Of a stretch of 64,000 nt of DNA, positions 9,066 through 18,536 are shown one piece after another. Source of the DNA: Bacilli bacterium (GTDB taxonomy: Bacteria > Bacillota_I > Bacilli_A > ML615J-28 > CAG-313); assembly GCA_017398545.1 (NCBI GenBank), contig JAFQFT010000011.1, positions 49,642 to 113,641 of the forward strand, read 5' to 3'. Every line of letters starts with the position of its first letter. The stretch's first letter is position 1. The translations under genes and the position numbers were made by a program. Below the pieces are notes generated by a model. It was given only the letters and a program-made list of their open reading frames with translations, searched no databases and was not told the DNA's origin.

Positions 9066-10727
9066 ATGTATAATTTAAAACTTAATAACAAAATAATAAG
9101 CTTTAAACCAGGTAATAAAGTACTCGACTTAATTGATAAACAAGAAGTAAAACAATACATGGTTTGTAAAATTGATCAAACGATTAAAGAACTTACATAT
9201 CCTCTATCAGAAAAACATAATAACTCTGAAATTACACTTTTAACACTTGAACATCAAGAAGCTGGTAGAGCATATGAAGCAACACTTAGATATATAATAT
9301 CTATGGCTTTTGCAAACCTATATCCAGAAATTGATATTAAATTTAATTACAATGTAAGTAGATCAATATTCTGTGAAGTTCTAAATTCAGGAATTAAAAT
9401 GAGTAAAATTACTGACGAAGTATTAAAAGAAGTTAAAAGATTAATCGATTTAGATTTACCTATTGAAAGAGTAACACTAACTGTTAAAGAAGCAATTGAA
9501 ATCTACAAAGAACTTCGCCATGATGATAAACTTAATATCTTAGAATATCGTCCAGACAAAATAGTTCACTTATATAAATGTGAAAACTATTATGATTATA
9601 TGTATTGTTATATGTTACCATCAACTGGTTTTATTAAGAGCTATTGTATAAGACCATATAGTCCTGGATTAATAATTCAGTATCCAAGATATGAACTAGA
9701 TGCCAAAATTCCGGAATTCCTTGAAGAGCCAACATATGGAAGAACACTAAGAGAAGCAGGTAAATGGGGAAAAATTAGCAAAACAAATTCTATCGTTAAA
9801 ATTAACAAAAAAATAGAATGCGAAAACATTACTGACTTTATTCAAACATGTGAAATGAAACACAATAACATGCTTGCAGAACTCGGAAGTAATATCAAAA
9901 AAGAAATAGAAAACATTAGACTTATCTGTATAGCAGGACCTTCATCAAGTGGTAAAACGACATTCTGTAATCGTCTAAGAATAGAACTTATGTCAAGAGG
10001 TATAACTCCTATTATGATATCTATGGATGACTATTATTTAACAAAACCTGAAATCGCAAAAATCCAAGGAAAAACAGATATTAAAGATTTAGACTTAGAA
10101 CATATCAACTGTTTAGATATTGAACTATTTAATCAAAATTTATTTGATCTAATCAATGGTGAAGAAGTAACACTTCCAAAATATAACTTTAAAACAGGTA
10201 AAAGAGAATCAGGCAAAACACTTAAAATTAGTGATTCTACACCTATTATGATAGAAGGAATTCATGCCCTTAATGAACTACTTACAGCATCAATTCCTAA
10301 ACATCAAAAATATAAAGTATATATTGCACCACAAATACAAATCAATATTGATGATCATTCTCCACTTTCTACAACTGACTTAAGATTAATAAGAAGAATA
10401 GTAAGAGATATGGAGTTTAGAAACTGCCCGCCTGAGGAAACAATTTCAATGTGGCAAAGCGTAAGAAACGGTGAATTCAAATGGATTTATCCAAACCAAG
10501 AAGGAGCTAACTTTGTATTTAATAGTGAACTAACATATGAACTTGCAGTATTTAAAAAATATGCACTTCCTGCGCTATCTAACATACCACAATCAGATCC
10601 TTCATATATTACCGCAAACAGACTAATCAAATACTTAAAATACTTTAAAGACATAACTGATGAATCAGCAATCCCATGTAATTCCTTAATTAGAGAATTT
10701 ATTGGTGGATCATGTTTTAAAGTGTAA
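9066..10727 (+). CDS. Uridine kinase-like nucleoside kinase with N-terminal TGS/ThrRS-like domain
   Basis: A 553-residue protein of the family that joins an N-terminal ubiquitin-like TGS segment and a threonyl-tRNA synthetase editing-like domain (about 1-270) to a C-terminal PRK/uridine kinase domain. The P-loop AGPSSSGKTTF starts near residue 289; MISMDDYYL and MIEGIHALN are the following uridine-kinase motifs. It probably phosphorylates a nucleoside, but the substrate cannot be read from the sequence. It has a perfect AAGGAGGT ribosome site, diverges from rimP and ends at a strong hairpin. Confidence 0.85.
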   Translation: MYNLKLNNKIISFKPGNKVLDLIDKQEVKQYMVCKIDQTIKELTYPLSEKHNNSEITLLTLEHQEAGRAYEATLRYIISMAFANLYPEIDIKFNYNVSRSIFCEVLNSGIKMSKITDEVLKEVKRLIDLDLPIERVTLTVKEAIEIYKELRHDDKLNILEYRPDKIVHLYKCENYYDYMYCYMLPSTGFIKSYCIRPYSPGLIIQYPRYELDAKIPEFLEEPTYGRTLREAGKWGKISKTNSIVKINKKIECENITDFIQTCEMKHNNMLAELGSNIKKEIENIRLICIAGPSSSGKTTFCNRLRIELMSRGITPIMISMDDYYLTKPEIAKIQGKTDIKDLDLEHINCLDIELFNQNLFDLINGEEVTLPKYNFKTGKRESGKTLKISDSTPIMIEGIHALNELLTASIPKHQKYKVYIAPQIQINIDDHSPLSTTDLRLIRRIVRDMEFRNCPPEETISMWQSVRNGEFKWIYPNQEGANFVFNSELTYELAVFKKYALPALSNIPQSDPSYITANRLIKYLKYFKDITDESAIPCNSLIREFIGGSCFKV

Positions 10728-10740
10728 CTAATAATAGAAT

Positions 10741-10775
10741 AAAATAGGGCAGTCGTTAACTGCCCAATTTTATTT
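10741..10775 (+). terminator. Rho-independent terminator of the nucleoside kinase gene
   Basis: GGGCAGT (10747-10753) pairs with ACTGCCC (10759-10765); the outer AAAAT/ATTTT extends the stem with one mismatch. T-rich sequence follows. Confidence 0.8.
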
Positions 10776-10843
10776 GAAATAACAATATTTACTAATAAGA
10801 CTATATTTACAATTTGGACAGATAGCATCTAGCCGATTTTAAT

Positions 10844-10885
10844 CTAAAAAATAAAACCTATAATAGACTTAAACTATTATAGGTT
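10844..10885 (-). terminator. Terminator of the SpoU methyltransferase operon
   Basis: A 12-base inverted repeat (10855-10866 with 10874-10885) and, on the minus strand, a following T-rich stretch. The stem overlaps the stop codon of the methyltransferase gene. Confidence 0.75.
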
Positions 10886-11639
10886 ATTTTAATTCCCACA
10901 TTAGAAGTGCAGCTGCAATACTAACGTTTAAACTTTCTACATCATTATTCATTGGTAAAATAATATTTTTATCACAAAGTTCTAATACTTTAGTGCTTAC
11001 ACCTTGTGCTTCATTACCAACAACGATAGCTAGTTTTTTTAATTTTTCTACTTCTTTGACACTTATTGATGATTCAAGATGAGTTCCATAGATAGTTATA
11101 TCATTTTGTTTCAATATTGATATTATTTTAACTAAATCACCTTTAAATAAAGGTATTTTAAAGATTGCTCCTTGTGTAGCGCGAAGGACTTTTTCATTAT
11201 AATAATCAACAGTTTCTAAACTTGATATTACAGCATCTATTCCAAGTGCTGCACTAGTTCTAATAATAGTACCTAAGTTACCTGGATCATTTACGTCATC
11301 TAGAATTAGTATTCTTAAATTATCTTTAGAAATAATACTTTCTAAATCTTGATTTGTAATGGAATTTACAACCCCAATAATATTTTGTGGACTTTTTGTA
11401 GAAGATAATTTTTTAATAATTTGTTCGTTAACCAAATATTTTTCATCTACATTAATTTTATCTAATACTTCTTTTTCAGTACAAAGAACAACTTTTAAGG
11501 TATTATGTTTTAAAGCTTCTTCTACTAAATGATATCCCTCAACAATGAATAAATTATATTCATTTCTTGCTTGTTTATCTTTTAATGATAATAACCATTT
11601 AATATAAGAATTATTTACCGAAGTAATTTCTTTAATCAT
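10884..11639 (-). CDS. SpoU/TrmH-family RNA 2'-O-methyltransferase
   Basis: A 251-residue SPOUT methyltransferase, similar in layout to Bacillus YsgA and to RlmB/TrmH: an N-terminal RNA-binding substrate domain (about 1-100) and a C-terminal knotted SAM domain. The three SpoU motifs are present: LDDVNDPGNLGTIIRTSAA, VVGNEAQGVS and LPMNNDVESLNVSIAAALL. The RNA target (rRNA or tRNA) is not determined by sequence. It starts immediately after the stop of the upstream membrane-protein gene. Confidence 0.9.
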   Translation of the reverse strand: MIKEITSVNNSYIKWLLSLKDKQARNEYNLFIVEGYHLVEEALKHNTLKVVLCTEKEVLDKINVDEKYLVNEQIIKKLSSTKSPQNIIGVVNSITNQDLESIISKDNLRILILDDVNDPGNLGTIIRTSAALGIDAVISSLETVDYYNEKVLRATQGAIFKIPLFKGDLVKIISILKQNDITIYGTHLESSISVKEVEKLKKLAIVVGNEAQGVSTKVLELCDKNIILPMNNDVESLNVSIAAALLMWELK

Positions 11640-11640
11640 T

Positions 11641-12375
11641 TTAGTTTGTACCTATTTCACCATAATAATATACAGCATATTCATACCATAAGTATTCAAG
11701 ACGTTCTTTCAATACAGTTAATTCACCTTGAAGAAGTACCACACCAACTGATAATACTAAAATAAAGATATTAGCAAAAATTAACCATTTAGTAATTTTT
11801 GAATTAAGATCTTTTCTTTTTCTAAAGATAAAATAAACACCAACTGATATTAGAATTAATAAAAGTGGAAGCCATAGGTATGAAACACATACTCTAAACC
11901 AATAACCAAAATCACTCCACATATATTCACTGCTTTGAAGAGCCATCATATCTACATATTTTTCCCATAGCATATCATAAAAAAACTTATCAATAAATGA
12001 ATCTAAACAAGCACTTCCTACTGCTTTTGTTAAAAATGGCATTGAACATAAACATATAAATGTAAATACACAATATAACATTACACTCCAGTGTATTTTA
12101 TCAAGGACAGAAACTTTCTCAACAATAACGCCATCTTCATTAACTTCTTTATCAGAATCATTTAACTTACTTAAACGTTCTTCTTCAGTAAGTGCTAAAT
12201 GATCGTTTAATATTTGATATTCTTCTTGAAGTTTATCAATCTCTTCATCACTACAAGGAAGATCTTTCCCAAGAAGTAAAGCTTCATTATACTCATTAAT
12301 TAATTTTAATACATATGCTTTTCTCTCTACTGCTTCTTCATATGTATCTGGAATTTGATATTCAAAATCACTCAT
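11641..12375 (-). CDS. Membrane protein of unknown function
   Basis: A 244-residue protein with an acidic, helical N-terminal part (about 1-95) followed by three predicted membrane segments (about 95-120, 160-185 and 193-215). There is no signal peptide and no motif I recognise. The start is supported by an AGAGGTG ribosome site. It is cotranscribed with the SpoU gene, with no obvious functional link. Confidence 0.75.
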   Translation of the reverse strand: MSDFEYQIPDTYEEAVERKAYVLKLINEYNEALLLGKDLPCSDEEIDKLQEEYQILNDHLALTEEERLSKLNDSDKEVNEDGVIVEKVSVLDKIHWSVMLYCVFTFICLCSMPFLTKAVGSACLDSFIDKFFYDMLWEKYVDMMALQSSEYMWSDFGYWFRVCVSYLWLPLLLILISVGVYFIFRKRKDLNSKITKWLIFANIFILVLSVGVVLLQGELTVLKERLEYLWYEYAVYYYGEIGTN

Positions 12376-12454
12376 TTTATTTTCACCTCTTTATATAAGT
12401 ATATCATATTTAATCAACAAATACAATTAAAAACTTTTTATCATTTTCTTTTAA

Positions 12455-12483
12455 TTGAAGAATAACTAGATTTATGGTATAAT
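12455..12483 (+). promoter_or_regulatory. Sigma-A promoter of the cysteine desulfurase-thiI operon
   Basis: TTGAAG (12455-12460), 17 bases, TATAAT (12478-12483), 21 bases before the ATG at 12505. Confidence 0.75.
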
Positions 12484-12504
12484 TGATAAAGAAAAGGTGA
12501 TAAA

Positions 12505-13614
12505 ATGATTTATTTTGATTATACTGCAACAACTAAACCAAAAAAAGAATTGTTAGAATTACACACTCGTATAAACCAAGAATACTGGTGTAATACAGAA
12601 GGAATGTATAACCCAGGCGTAAAAGCACATATGTTACTTGATAAATCAAGTCAAGTAATAATTGATACATTAAAACTGAAAAATAAAAAAGTCCTATTTA
12701 CATCAGGCGCAACTGAAGCAAATAATACAGCTATCTATGGTATATGTTCAGGTCATTATAATGAACCAAAACACATTATAACAACATATCTTGAACACGC
12801 ATCAGTATTAAATGTATATAAAGACTTAGAAAAACGTGGTTTTAAAGTAACATATCTTATTCCAAATAAAGATGGTATTATAGATCCAATTGATTTAGAA
12901 AAAAATATTACAAACGATACAATATTAGTATCAGTAATGTGGGTAAATAATATAATTGGTACTATTCAACAATTAGATAAAGTAATTGAAATCATCAAAA
13001 AACATCCAAGAATAAAACTTCACGTTGATGCTGTTCAAGGATTTGGAAAAATACTTCCAAATTTTAATTTAAATGATGTTGACCTATTAACTCTTAGTGG
13101 CCATAAACTAGAAGGATTAAAAGGAACAGGTACACTCATTTATAATGATAAACTTCATTTATCATTTATTAAAGGAGGACATCAACAAGATGGAATTAGA
13201 CCAGGAACAGTTGATTTAGCTGGATGTGTTGTAATGGCTAAAACTATTCAATTAGCATCAATTAATATATATGAAAAATATCTTGATGTAAAAAAGAAAT
13301 ATGAATATTTAGTTAACTCATTAATAAACGAACAACATATCATCTTAAACAAATCACAATATTCATCACCTTATATTTTAAGTATTACATTCAAAAACGT
13401 AAAAGGTGAAACAGCACTTCATACATTAGAAAAAAATAATATAATGGTAGGAACTGGTTCTGCGTGTAACTCACATTCTAAAGATCAAGAAAAAACACTT
13501 ATCTATACTTTAGAAGATGCCACTCTCGCAGTTAACACGATTAGAATTAGTTTATCTACATATACTACTTATGAAGAGTTAGATTTATTGATTAAACATA
13601 TTAAAGAAATTTAG
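12505..13614 (+). CDS. Cysteine desulfurase (NifS/IscS family)
   Basis: A PLP enzyme of 369 residues that removes sulfur from cysteine as a persulfide. The N-terminus MIYFDYTATTKPKKE, the SGATEANNTAIYG segment, the PLP lysine in LLTLSGHKLEGLKG (Lys201) and the sulfur-accepting Cys321 in GTGSACNSHS are all visible. It lies 9 bases before thiI, the same arrangement as the Bacillus nifZ-thiI pair, so it probably supplies sulfur to ThiI for 4-thiouridine in tRNA. It is a group I-like enzyme without an IscU partner nearby. Confidence 0.92.
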   Translation: MIYFDYTATTKPKKELLELHTRINQEYWCNTEGMYNPGVKAHMLLDKSSQVIIDTLKLKNKKVLFTSGATEANNTAIYGICSGHYNEPKHIITTYLEHASVLNVYKDLEKRGFKVTYLIPNKDGIIDPIDLEKNITNDTILVSVMWVNNIIGTIQQLDKVIEIIKKHPRIKLHVDAVQGFGKILPNFNLNDVDLLTLSGHKLEGLKGTGTLIYNDKLHLSFIKGGHQQDGIRPGTVDLAGCVVMAKTIQLASINIYEKYLDVKKKYEYLVNSLINEQHIILNKSQYSSPYILSITFKNVKGETALHTLEKNNIMVGTGSACNSHSKDQEKTLIYTLEDATLAVNTIRISLSTYTTYEELDLLIKHIKEI

Positions 13615-13623
13615 GAGAAATTT

Positions 13624-14844
13624 ATGACAGATCATATATTAATAAGATACGGTGAACTTGCACTTAAAAAAAGTAATCGCAAACAATTTATAAATCGTAT
13701 TAATAAAAGTATTAAACGTGCATTAGAAGGATATGAAAATCTAGAATTTGATCCAAGAGGACTTAGATTTTATATTATTTTAAATAACAATCCATACTTA
13801 GATGAAATAATTGAAATACTAAAAAAGCTCCCTGGAATCTATTCATTCTCTGTCGTGTCTAAATGTAACTCCAATATTGATGACATTGTAAACCTTGCAG
13901 AAAAACTTTTAAGAGATGAATTTAAACAAGGTATGAAAACCATTAAAGTTGATACTAATCGTGGTGATAAACACTTCCCAATGACATCTTTAGATATTAC
14001 TAAAGAAGTAAGTAGACAATTATTTAGACGTATTGAAGGATTAAAAGCAGATGTCCATAACCCTGAACTAACACTACATTTAGACGTTCGATTCGAAGGA
14101 ACTTTTATCTTTACAAATATCATTATGGGAATGGGCGGAATGCCAAGTGGATCTATAGGTAAAGTAATGCTAATGGTATCTGGAGGAATTGACAGTGTTG
14201 TTGCGGGTTATTTAGCAATTAAAAAAGGAATGGCAGTTGAAGCAGTACACTTTGCAGCACCACCATATACATCTGATTTGGCAGTTCAAAAAGTAATAGA
14301 CCTTTTAGAAAAACTTACTCCATATACAGAATACCAATCAATTAATTTACATATTGTTCCATTTACAGAAATTCAAACTAAAATTTATGAATGTTGTAGA
14401 GAAGATTATGGTATTACTATTATGCGTAGAATGATGTATCGTATAACAACAAAATTAGCAGAAAAACATAAATGTCTTGCAATTTTAAACGGTGAATCAA
14501 TTGGACAAGTAGCAAGCCAAACATTAGAAAGTATGGCTACAATTGGTGAAGTAACATCTATGCCCGTTATTAGACCACTTGCAACATTCGATAAAAGTGA
14601 AATCATCAAAATAGCAACATCTATCGATACCTATGATATCTCAATTCGACCATATGAAGATTGTTGTACTGTATTTGTTCCTAAACATCCACAAATTAAA
14701 CCACTTAATACAAAAGCTTTTGAAGAAGAAAATAAATTTGAATTTAATGAATTAATTAAAAAAGCAGTTAATGAAACAAACACACTAGTTATTAAAAGTT
14801 CAAAACACCTTGATTTATTCAATCAAAATGATGATATTTTTTAA
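13624..14844 (+). CDS. thiI: tRNA 4-thiouridine synthase ThiI
   Basis: Adenylates U8 of tRNA and inserts sulfur; also linked to thiazole synthesis in some bacteria. The 406-residue protein has an N-terminal ferredoxin-like and THUMP region (about 1-165), then a PP-loop ATPase domain with [15 protein letters not shown] (SGGIDS near residue 185) and a late [14 protein letters not shown] segment with two Cys. Like the Bacillus enzyme it lacks the C-terminal rhodanese domain. It follows the cysteine desulfurase in an operon. Confidence 0.95.
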   Translation: MTDHILIRYGELALKKSNRKQFINRINKSIKRALEGYENLEFDPRGLRFYIILNNNPYLDEIIEILKKLPGIYSFSVVSKCNSNIDDIVNLAEKLLRDEFKQGMKTIKVDTNRGDKHFPMTSLDITKEVSRQLFRRIEGLKADVHNPELTLHLDVRFEGTFIFTNIIMGMGGMPSGSIGKVMLMVSGGIDSVVAGYLAIKKGMAVEAVHFAAPPYTSDLAVQKVIDLLEKLTPYTEYQSINLHIVPFTEIQTKIYECCREDYGITIMRRMMYRITTKLAEKHKCLAILNGESIGQVASQTLESMATIGEVTSMPVIRPLATFDKSEIIKIATSIDTYDISIRPYEDCCTVFVPKHPQIKPLNTKAFEEENKFEFNELIKKAVNETNTLVIKSSKHLDLFNQNDDIF

Positions 14845-14871
14845 TTGTAAAAAATTGGTATGTAATTATTA

Positions 14872-14900
14872 GATTAATTTACAAAAATCTACACATACTA
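14872..14900 (+). promoter_or_regulatory. Sigma-G/F-like promoter of the SASP gene
   Basis: CATACTA at 14894-14900 fits the forespore -10 consensus CATNHTA; GATTA at 14872-14876 with a 17-base spacer matches the -35 GMATR at four of five positions. The gene type (SASP) makes a forespore promoter likely. Inferred. Confidence 0.5.
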
Positions 14901-14921
14901 TTTTTACAGGAGGTGAAAACA

Positions 14922-15122
14922 ATGAACTCATCTTATTCAGGAAAACAAAAATTAGTTGTACCTGGTGCTGAAAATGCTTTAAATAACATGAAGTATGAAA
15001 TCGCAAATGAACTTGGTGTAAACCTTGGTCCAGATGCTACAGCACGCCAAAACGGTAGCGTTGGTGGTGAAATCACTCGTCGTTTAGTTTCTATGGCTCA
15101 AAGTAATATGGCTGGTAAATAA
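14922..15122 (+). CDS. Alpha/beta-type small acid-soluble spore protein
   Basis: A 66-residue DNA-binding spore protein that coats forespore DNA and protects it against UV and heat. The family signature is complete: [18 protein letters not shown], the germination-protease site in [30 protein letters not shown] and [13 protein letters not shown] at 14913 is inside the AGGAGGTG ribosome site, so the ATG at 14922 is the start. Monocistronic, with a strong terminator after it. This is direct evidence that the organism forms endospores. Confidence 0.96.
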   Translation: MNSSYSGKQKLVVPGAENALNNMKYEIANELGVNLGPDATARQNGSVGGEITRRLVSMAQSNMAGK

Positions 15123-15136
15123 ACTAAATTATAACG

Positions 15137-15164
15137 AAAAGCTCTTTTTTAAGAGCTTTTTTTG
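15137..15164 (+). terminator. Terminator of the SASP gene
   Basis: AAAAGCTCTT (15137-15146) pairs perfectly with AAGAGCTTTT (15151-15160) over a TTTT loop, followed by more T. Confidence 0.9.
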
Positions 15165-15196
15165 TTGCAAAAAGTTTTATTTTTGTTGCAATAATT

Positions 15197-15225
15197 TTGA
15201 AATAATTCCATTTATTTAGTATAAT
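15197..15225 (+). promoter_or_regulatory. Sigma-A promoter of the TSCPD gene
   Basis: TTGAAA (15197-15202), 17 bases, TATAAT (15220-15225); 29 bases before the ATG at 15255. Confidence 0.8.
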
Positions 15226-15254
15226 TTTTATGCTAAAAGATTAGGAGGATTAAC

Positions 15255-15527
15255 ATGCAAGAAAATTTAAGACATGTCGAATATACAACAAGTGGAGTTT
15301 GCGCAAGAATGATTAGTTTTGATTTAGACGAAAACAACAACATTCATAATCTTGGTTTCTTAGGAGGATGTTCAGGAAACTTAAGAGCAATCTCAAAACT
15401 AGTTGAAGGAAAAAACGCACTTGAAATAGCTAATATTCTTAACGGTAACAAATGTGGCCCACGTCAAACAAGTTGTGCTGACCAATTATCAAAAGCTATT
15501 TTAGAAGCATTAGACTCAATTAAATAA
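15255..15527 (+). CDS. TSCPD-domain protein (TIGR03905-like)
   Basis: A 90-residue protein with conserved Cys: YTTSGVCARMISFDLD, the Gly-rich FLGGCSGNLRAISKL and a CGPRQTSCADQLSKA end. It resembles the short stand-alone TSCPD family of Firmicutes, a domain related to the C-terminal zinc-binding part of vitamin B12-dependent ribonucleotide reductases. The name-giving TSCPD reads TSCAD here. The cellular role of the stand-alone family is unknown. It has its own promoter, an AGGAGG ribosome site and a terminator. Confidence 0.85.
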   Translation: MQENLRHVEYTTSGVCARMISFDLDENNNIHNLGFLGGCSGNLRAISKLVEGKNALEIANILNGNKCGPRQTSCADQLSKAILEALDSIK

Positions 15528-15530
15528 CAC

Positions 15531-15572
15531 AAATATCCAGAAGAATTTTCTTCTGGATATTTTATTTTTTAA
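15531..15572 (+). terminator. Terminator of the TSCPD gene
   Basis: A 12-base inverted repeat (15531-15542 with 15551-15562), extended by inner pairs, followed by TTATTTTTT. It lies between convergent genes. Confidence 0.85.
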
Positions 15573-18427
15573 TCATTATATGGTATTTTTATTTTATGAA
15601 CCCATAATTCATTTTTTAATTTCATAAAACTATTATAAGATATAATTGTAGAATCATTATATATTATTTTCATTGAACTAAAACTAAACATTGATACACC
15701 TTTTACATTTTCAAGTGTATTTAAGAATAGCAACTGATTAATTAATTCATCAGGTTCTGTTTTCCAAGAATATGTATAATCACTACTAATTGAATTATGA
15801 AGACCAAGTCCAATATATAAATCACATTTTTTACCTTCTAATACTTTATTCCACCAAGTAGTTATCTCATGAAAACTATAATTATTATAATTAAATGACG
15901 TATAACATTGTGGCATAATGTAGTCGATCCATTCTTCATTTACCCACTTTACAGTATCTGCATACAAATGTCTATTATAGTGCCCTCCACCACCAGTATT
16001 AGATCCACTTTCTATACTACCATCACCACTTTTGTATGTACCAGTAGGTGAAATACCAAACCTAACATTTCGATTATTATTTAAATTAAATTCACTTAAG
16101 CCTAAATGTATTTTTCTAATTAACTCACTAACATTCATTCTACGCCAATCTTCTTTATCAGTAATACTATTTACATCAAATGAACCAGGATTATTATTAA
16201 TATATTCTATATAATCCAATTGATCCGTTTCTTCTAATATACTAGAATTATTAGATAACTTTTGATAAAAATAATCATCAAAATGAATTGCGTCAATATT
16301 ATATTTACTTGCAAGTTCTAAACACACATTAACGATATAATCTTGCACTGCTTGTTTTGCTGGATTTAAAATTGCACCACCTGATGCGCTTGTATAATAA
16401 GTAAGTAAAATATTATCTGGATCACTTGCGGGATTAAGTGGAAAGTTTTCATATTCTTTTGATACAACATCAGCTGTATCAGTATATTTTACACCATAAA
16501 GTTTTATACGATAAGGATTTAACCATGCATGAAACTCAATTCCTCTTTTATGACATTCATCTATTAGCCACTCTAAATAATCCCATTCTTTAAACGATTC
16601 TTTAGTTCCATATTCACTTGGTATTGGAGCAAGATCAGTATTATAAAAAGCATTATTATGAGTTCTTACATGAAAGATCATACAGTTCATATTATAACTT
16701 TCTAAAAAATCAAGCACATAGGTTAATTCTTTTATCATTTCTTCTTTATCATCACTAGGAGTAAAATTCTTAATAAACGAAGATACCCAGCATGCACGAA
16801 GTTCACTTTCTTTTTCAACATAAACCTCAGGTATTTCAACCGCAACATAACTGTTACGATAAGTAATAGTTTTACCATCATATACAATATAATTATTATC
16901 TATTATATTAGGATCATCCCATTTAGCAGTTAAAGTAATATCACATTCATAATTAAATATAAATTCATTTTCCACTTTTTCATAATCAATATACCATCCT
17001 AAAAAATCACATTCATCTTTTATAGGAATTGGTAAACTAACCTCACTACCTTTACTTGCATAAAGAGGTTTAAGTTCATCACTAGAAAGTGTTTCAAAGT
17101 TTATTGTATATATATTATTAGTAATAATTTTTGCGTATAGTTTAACATCACCTATAGTATCTTTTTTAATAATAGTATATGGTCCATCAGTAAATTTTTC
17201 ATCTTTATACCAACCACCAAAACTTTTATCGGTCGGAATATATAAATTTATATCATTCTTATTATACTCATATTGATTTACTAAATTCACATCATTTTTT
17301 GGATATCCATAAAATAATTCTTCTCCACCATATGAACTAAGATATTTATCAGGGTTATCAGTCATATACCTATAAAAATCTAAAGCCCCATAATTATATT
17401 CAACTTCTTCATAACCAAATCTTTTATTTGATTTACATATATTATTTCTTACGTAACTTGATAGTTTATACCATTTATCTTTATACTTACTACTATTAAA
17501 GAAATATTCATCATTATTTTCTTCAATACTATTATTATAAATTAAATAGTTTATACCACCAAAACTACCACCAATAAAGTGTGTCCAAAGAGGATCACTT
17601 CCTTCAATTCCATATACAAAGCTACGATATGAAATATTTGGTTTCACAAACTCATAAAAATCATTTAAAAATTCATTTACCAAATCGCTTTTTGATGAAT
17701 AATATAATAAAGAATCATCAACAACATAATCAATATTAAAAACAGTTTGTGTAAGATTATAAATTGCGGTAACAATGGTATCACTAGATATATTATCAAG
17801 TGACTTATCCCAACCAATAAATTCATAATATTCTTTTTCAGGTACAACTATATCTATTGCACTATGACCTTCAATAACATTTTGTGTATCTAAAACACTT
17901 CCATCACTATCAATAAAGGTAACAGTATATATATTAAAATACTTCGCGTTTAAAGAAAAAGACTCAGTTACAACATTATTAAAATCATATTCTACATCAT
18001 CAAGATACCAATTATCAAATGCTTCATCTTCAATATTTAAAAAATCATAATCATCAATACTAATTATATCTCCATAATAAACACTAATAGTATAACTATA
18101 TTTTCCATTATTAATATATATATTAATAAGTTCTTTTTCGCCACAAGCACATAATCCACTTATATATTCATGAATATGAGGTGTAACATAATTTAAATCT
18201 TTTTCACCGCATCTTTCACACACTCCTTCGTTATATATATGACCAAGAGCTGGAATAACGATTTGTTTGGTTTCACTACAACATGTTTCTATTACATGAT
18301 AGCCAACTTCTGTACATGTAGGATCTATAAAATATTCACTTGTTGAATGGGTATGTGGCTCTATACATGATGTTAACGAAAATATAAATAACAAAATTAT
18401 ACAAATTATATATATATGGTGTTTCAT
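15569..18427 (-). CDS. Lipoprotein with InlB-type repeats and a GHL10-family glycosyl hydrolase domain
   Basis: A 952-residue exported lipoprotein: signal peptide with lipobox LTSC (Cys21). Then two short Cys/His motifs (GVCERCGE and GLCACGE), Listeria-Bacteroides (InlB B-type) repeats around residues 165-225 and 440-510 (each ending in a Gly-Trp or Ala-Lys-Trp pattern), and a C-terminal glycosyl-hydrolase-like 10 (DUF187/YngK) domain from about 560, with ELRACWVSSF, FHAWLNPYRI and IHFDDYFYQK. The last segment carries the Asp-Asp usual in this barrel. It probably acts on an outer-surface glycan or mucin-like sugar. It has its own promoter. The substrate is not known. Confidence 0.85.
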   Translation of the reverse strand: MKHHIYIICIILLFIFSLTSCIEPHTHSTSEYFIDPTCTEVGYHVIETCCSETKQIVIPALGHIYNEGVCERCGEKDLNYVTPHIHEYISGLCACGEKELINIYINNGKYSYTISVYYGDIISIDDYDFLNIEDEAFDNWYLDDVEYDFNNVVTESFSLNAKYFNIYTVTFIDSDGSVLDTQNVIEGHSAIDIVVPEKEYYEFIGWDKSLDNISSDTIVTAIYNLTQTVFNIDYVVDDSLLYYSSKSDLVNEFLNDFYEFVKPNISYRSFVYGIEGSDPLWTHFIGGSFGGINYLIYNNSIEENNDEYFFNSSKYKDKWYKLSSYVRNNICKSNKRFGYEEVEYNYGALDFYRYMTDNPDKYLSSYGGEELFYGYPKNDVNLVNQYEYNKNDINLYIPTDKSFGGWYKDEKFTDGPYTIIKKDTIGDVKLYAKIITNNIYTINFETLSSDELKPLYASKGSEVSLPIPIKDECDFLGWYIDYEKVENEFIFNYECDITLTAKWDDPNIIDNNYIVYDGKTITYRNSYVAVEIPEVYVEKESELRACWVSSFIKNFTPSDDKEEMIKELTYVLDFLESYNMNCMIFHVRTHNNAFYNTDLAPIPSEYGTKESFKEWDYLEWLIDECHKRGIEFHAWLNPYRIKLYGVKYTDTADVVSKEYENFPLNPASDPDNILLTYYTSASGGAILNPAKQAVQDYIVNVCLELASKYNIDAIHFDDYFYQKLSNNSSILEETDQLDYIEYINNNPGSFDVNSITDKEDWRRMNVSELIRKIHLGLSEFNLNNNRNVRFGISPTGTYKSGDGSIESGSNTGGGGHYNRHLYADTVKWVNEEWIDYIMPQCYTSFNYNNYSFHEITTWWNKVLEGKKCDLYIGLGLHNSISSDYTYSWKTEPDELINQLLFLNTLENVKGVSMFSFSSMKIIYNDSTIISYNSFMKLKNELWVHKIKIPYND

Positions 18428-18451
18428 AAAATAGCACTCCCTTTTTTATAA

Positions 18452-18480
18452 ATTATACCATAGATTTATATATATGTCTA
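18452..18480 (-). promoter_or_regulatory. Promoter of the GHL10 lipoprotein gene
   Basis: Minus strand TAGACA (18475-18480), 17 bases, TATAAT (18452-18457), with a GGGAG ribosome site downstream. Confidence 0.7.
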
Positions 18481-18484
18481 ATGT

Positions 18485-18536
18485 TTTTAAAAAAAGAAAA
18501 TAGTTATCTATACAACCCTGTATAAATAACTATTTT
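18485..18536 (-). terminator. Terminator of the 18.5-21.1 kb operon
   Basis: An 11-base outer stem (18497-18507 with 18526-18536) and a 5-base inner stem (18509-18513 with 18520-18524), followed on the minus strand by CTTTTTTT. It includes the stop codon of the nuclease-like gene. Confidence 0.85.

Noticed and set aside
10487..10828. Minus-strand 113-codon frame
   Set aside because: Overlaps the conserved nucleoside kinase gene and its terminator; no ribosome site.
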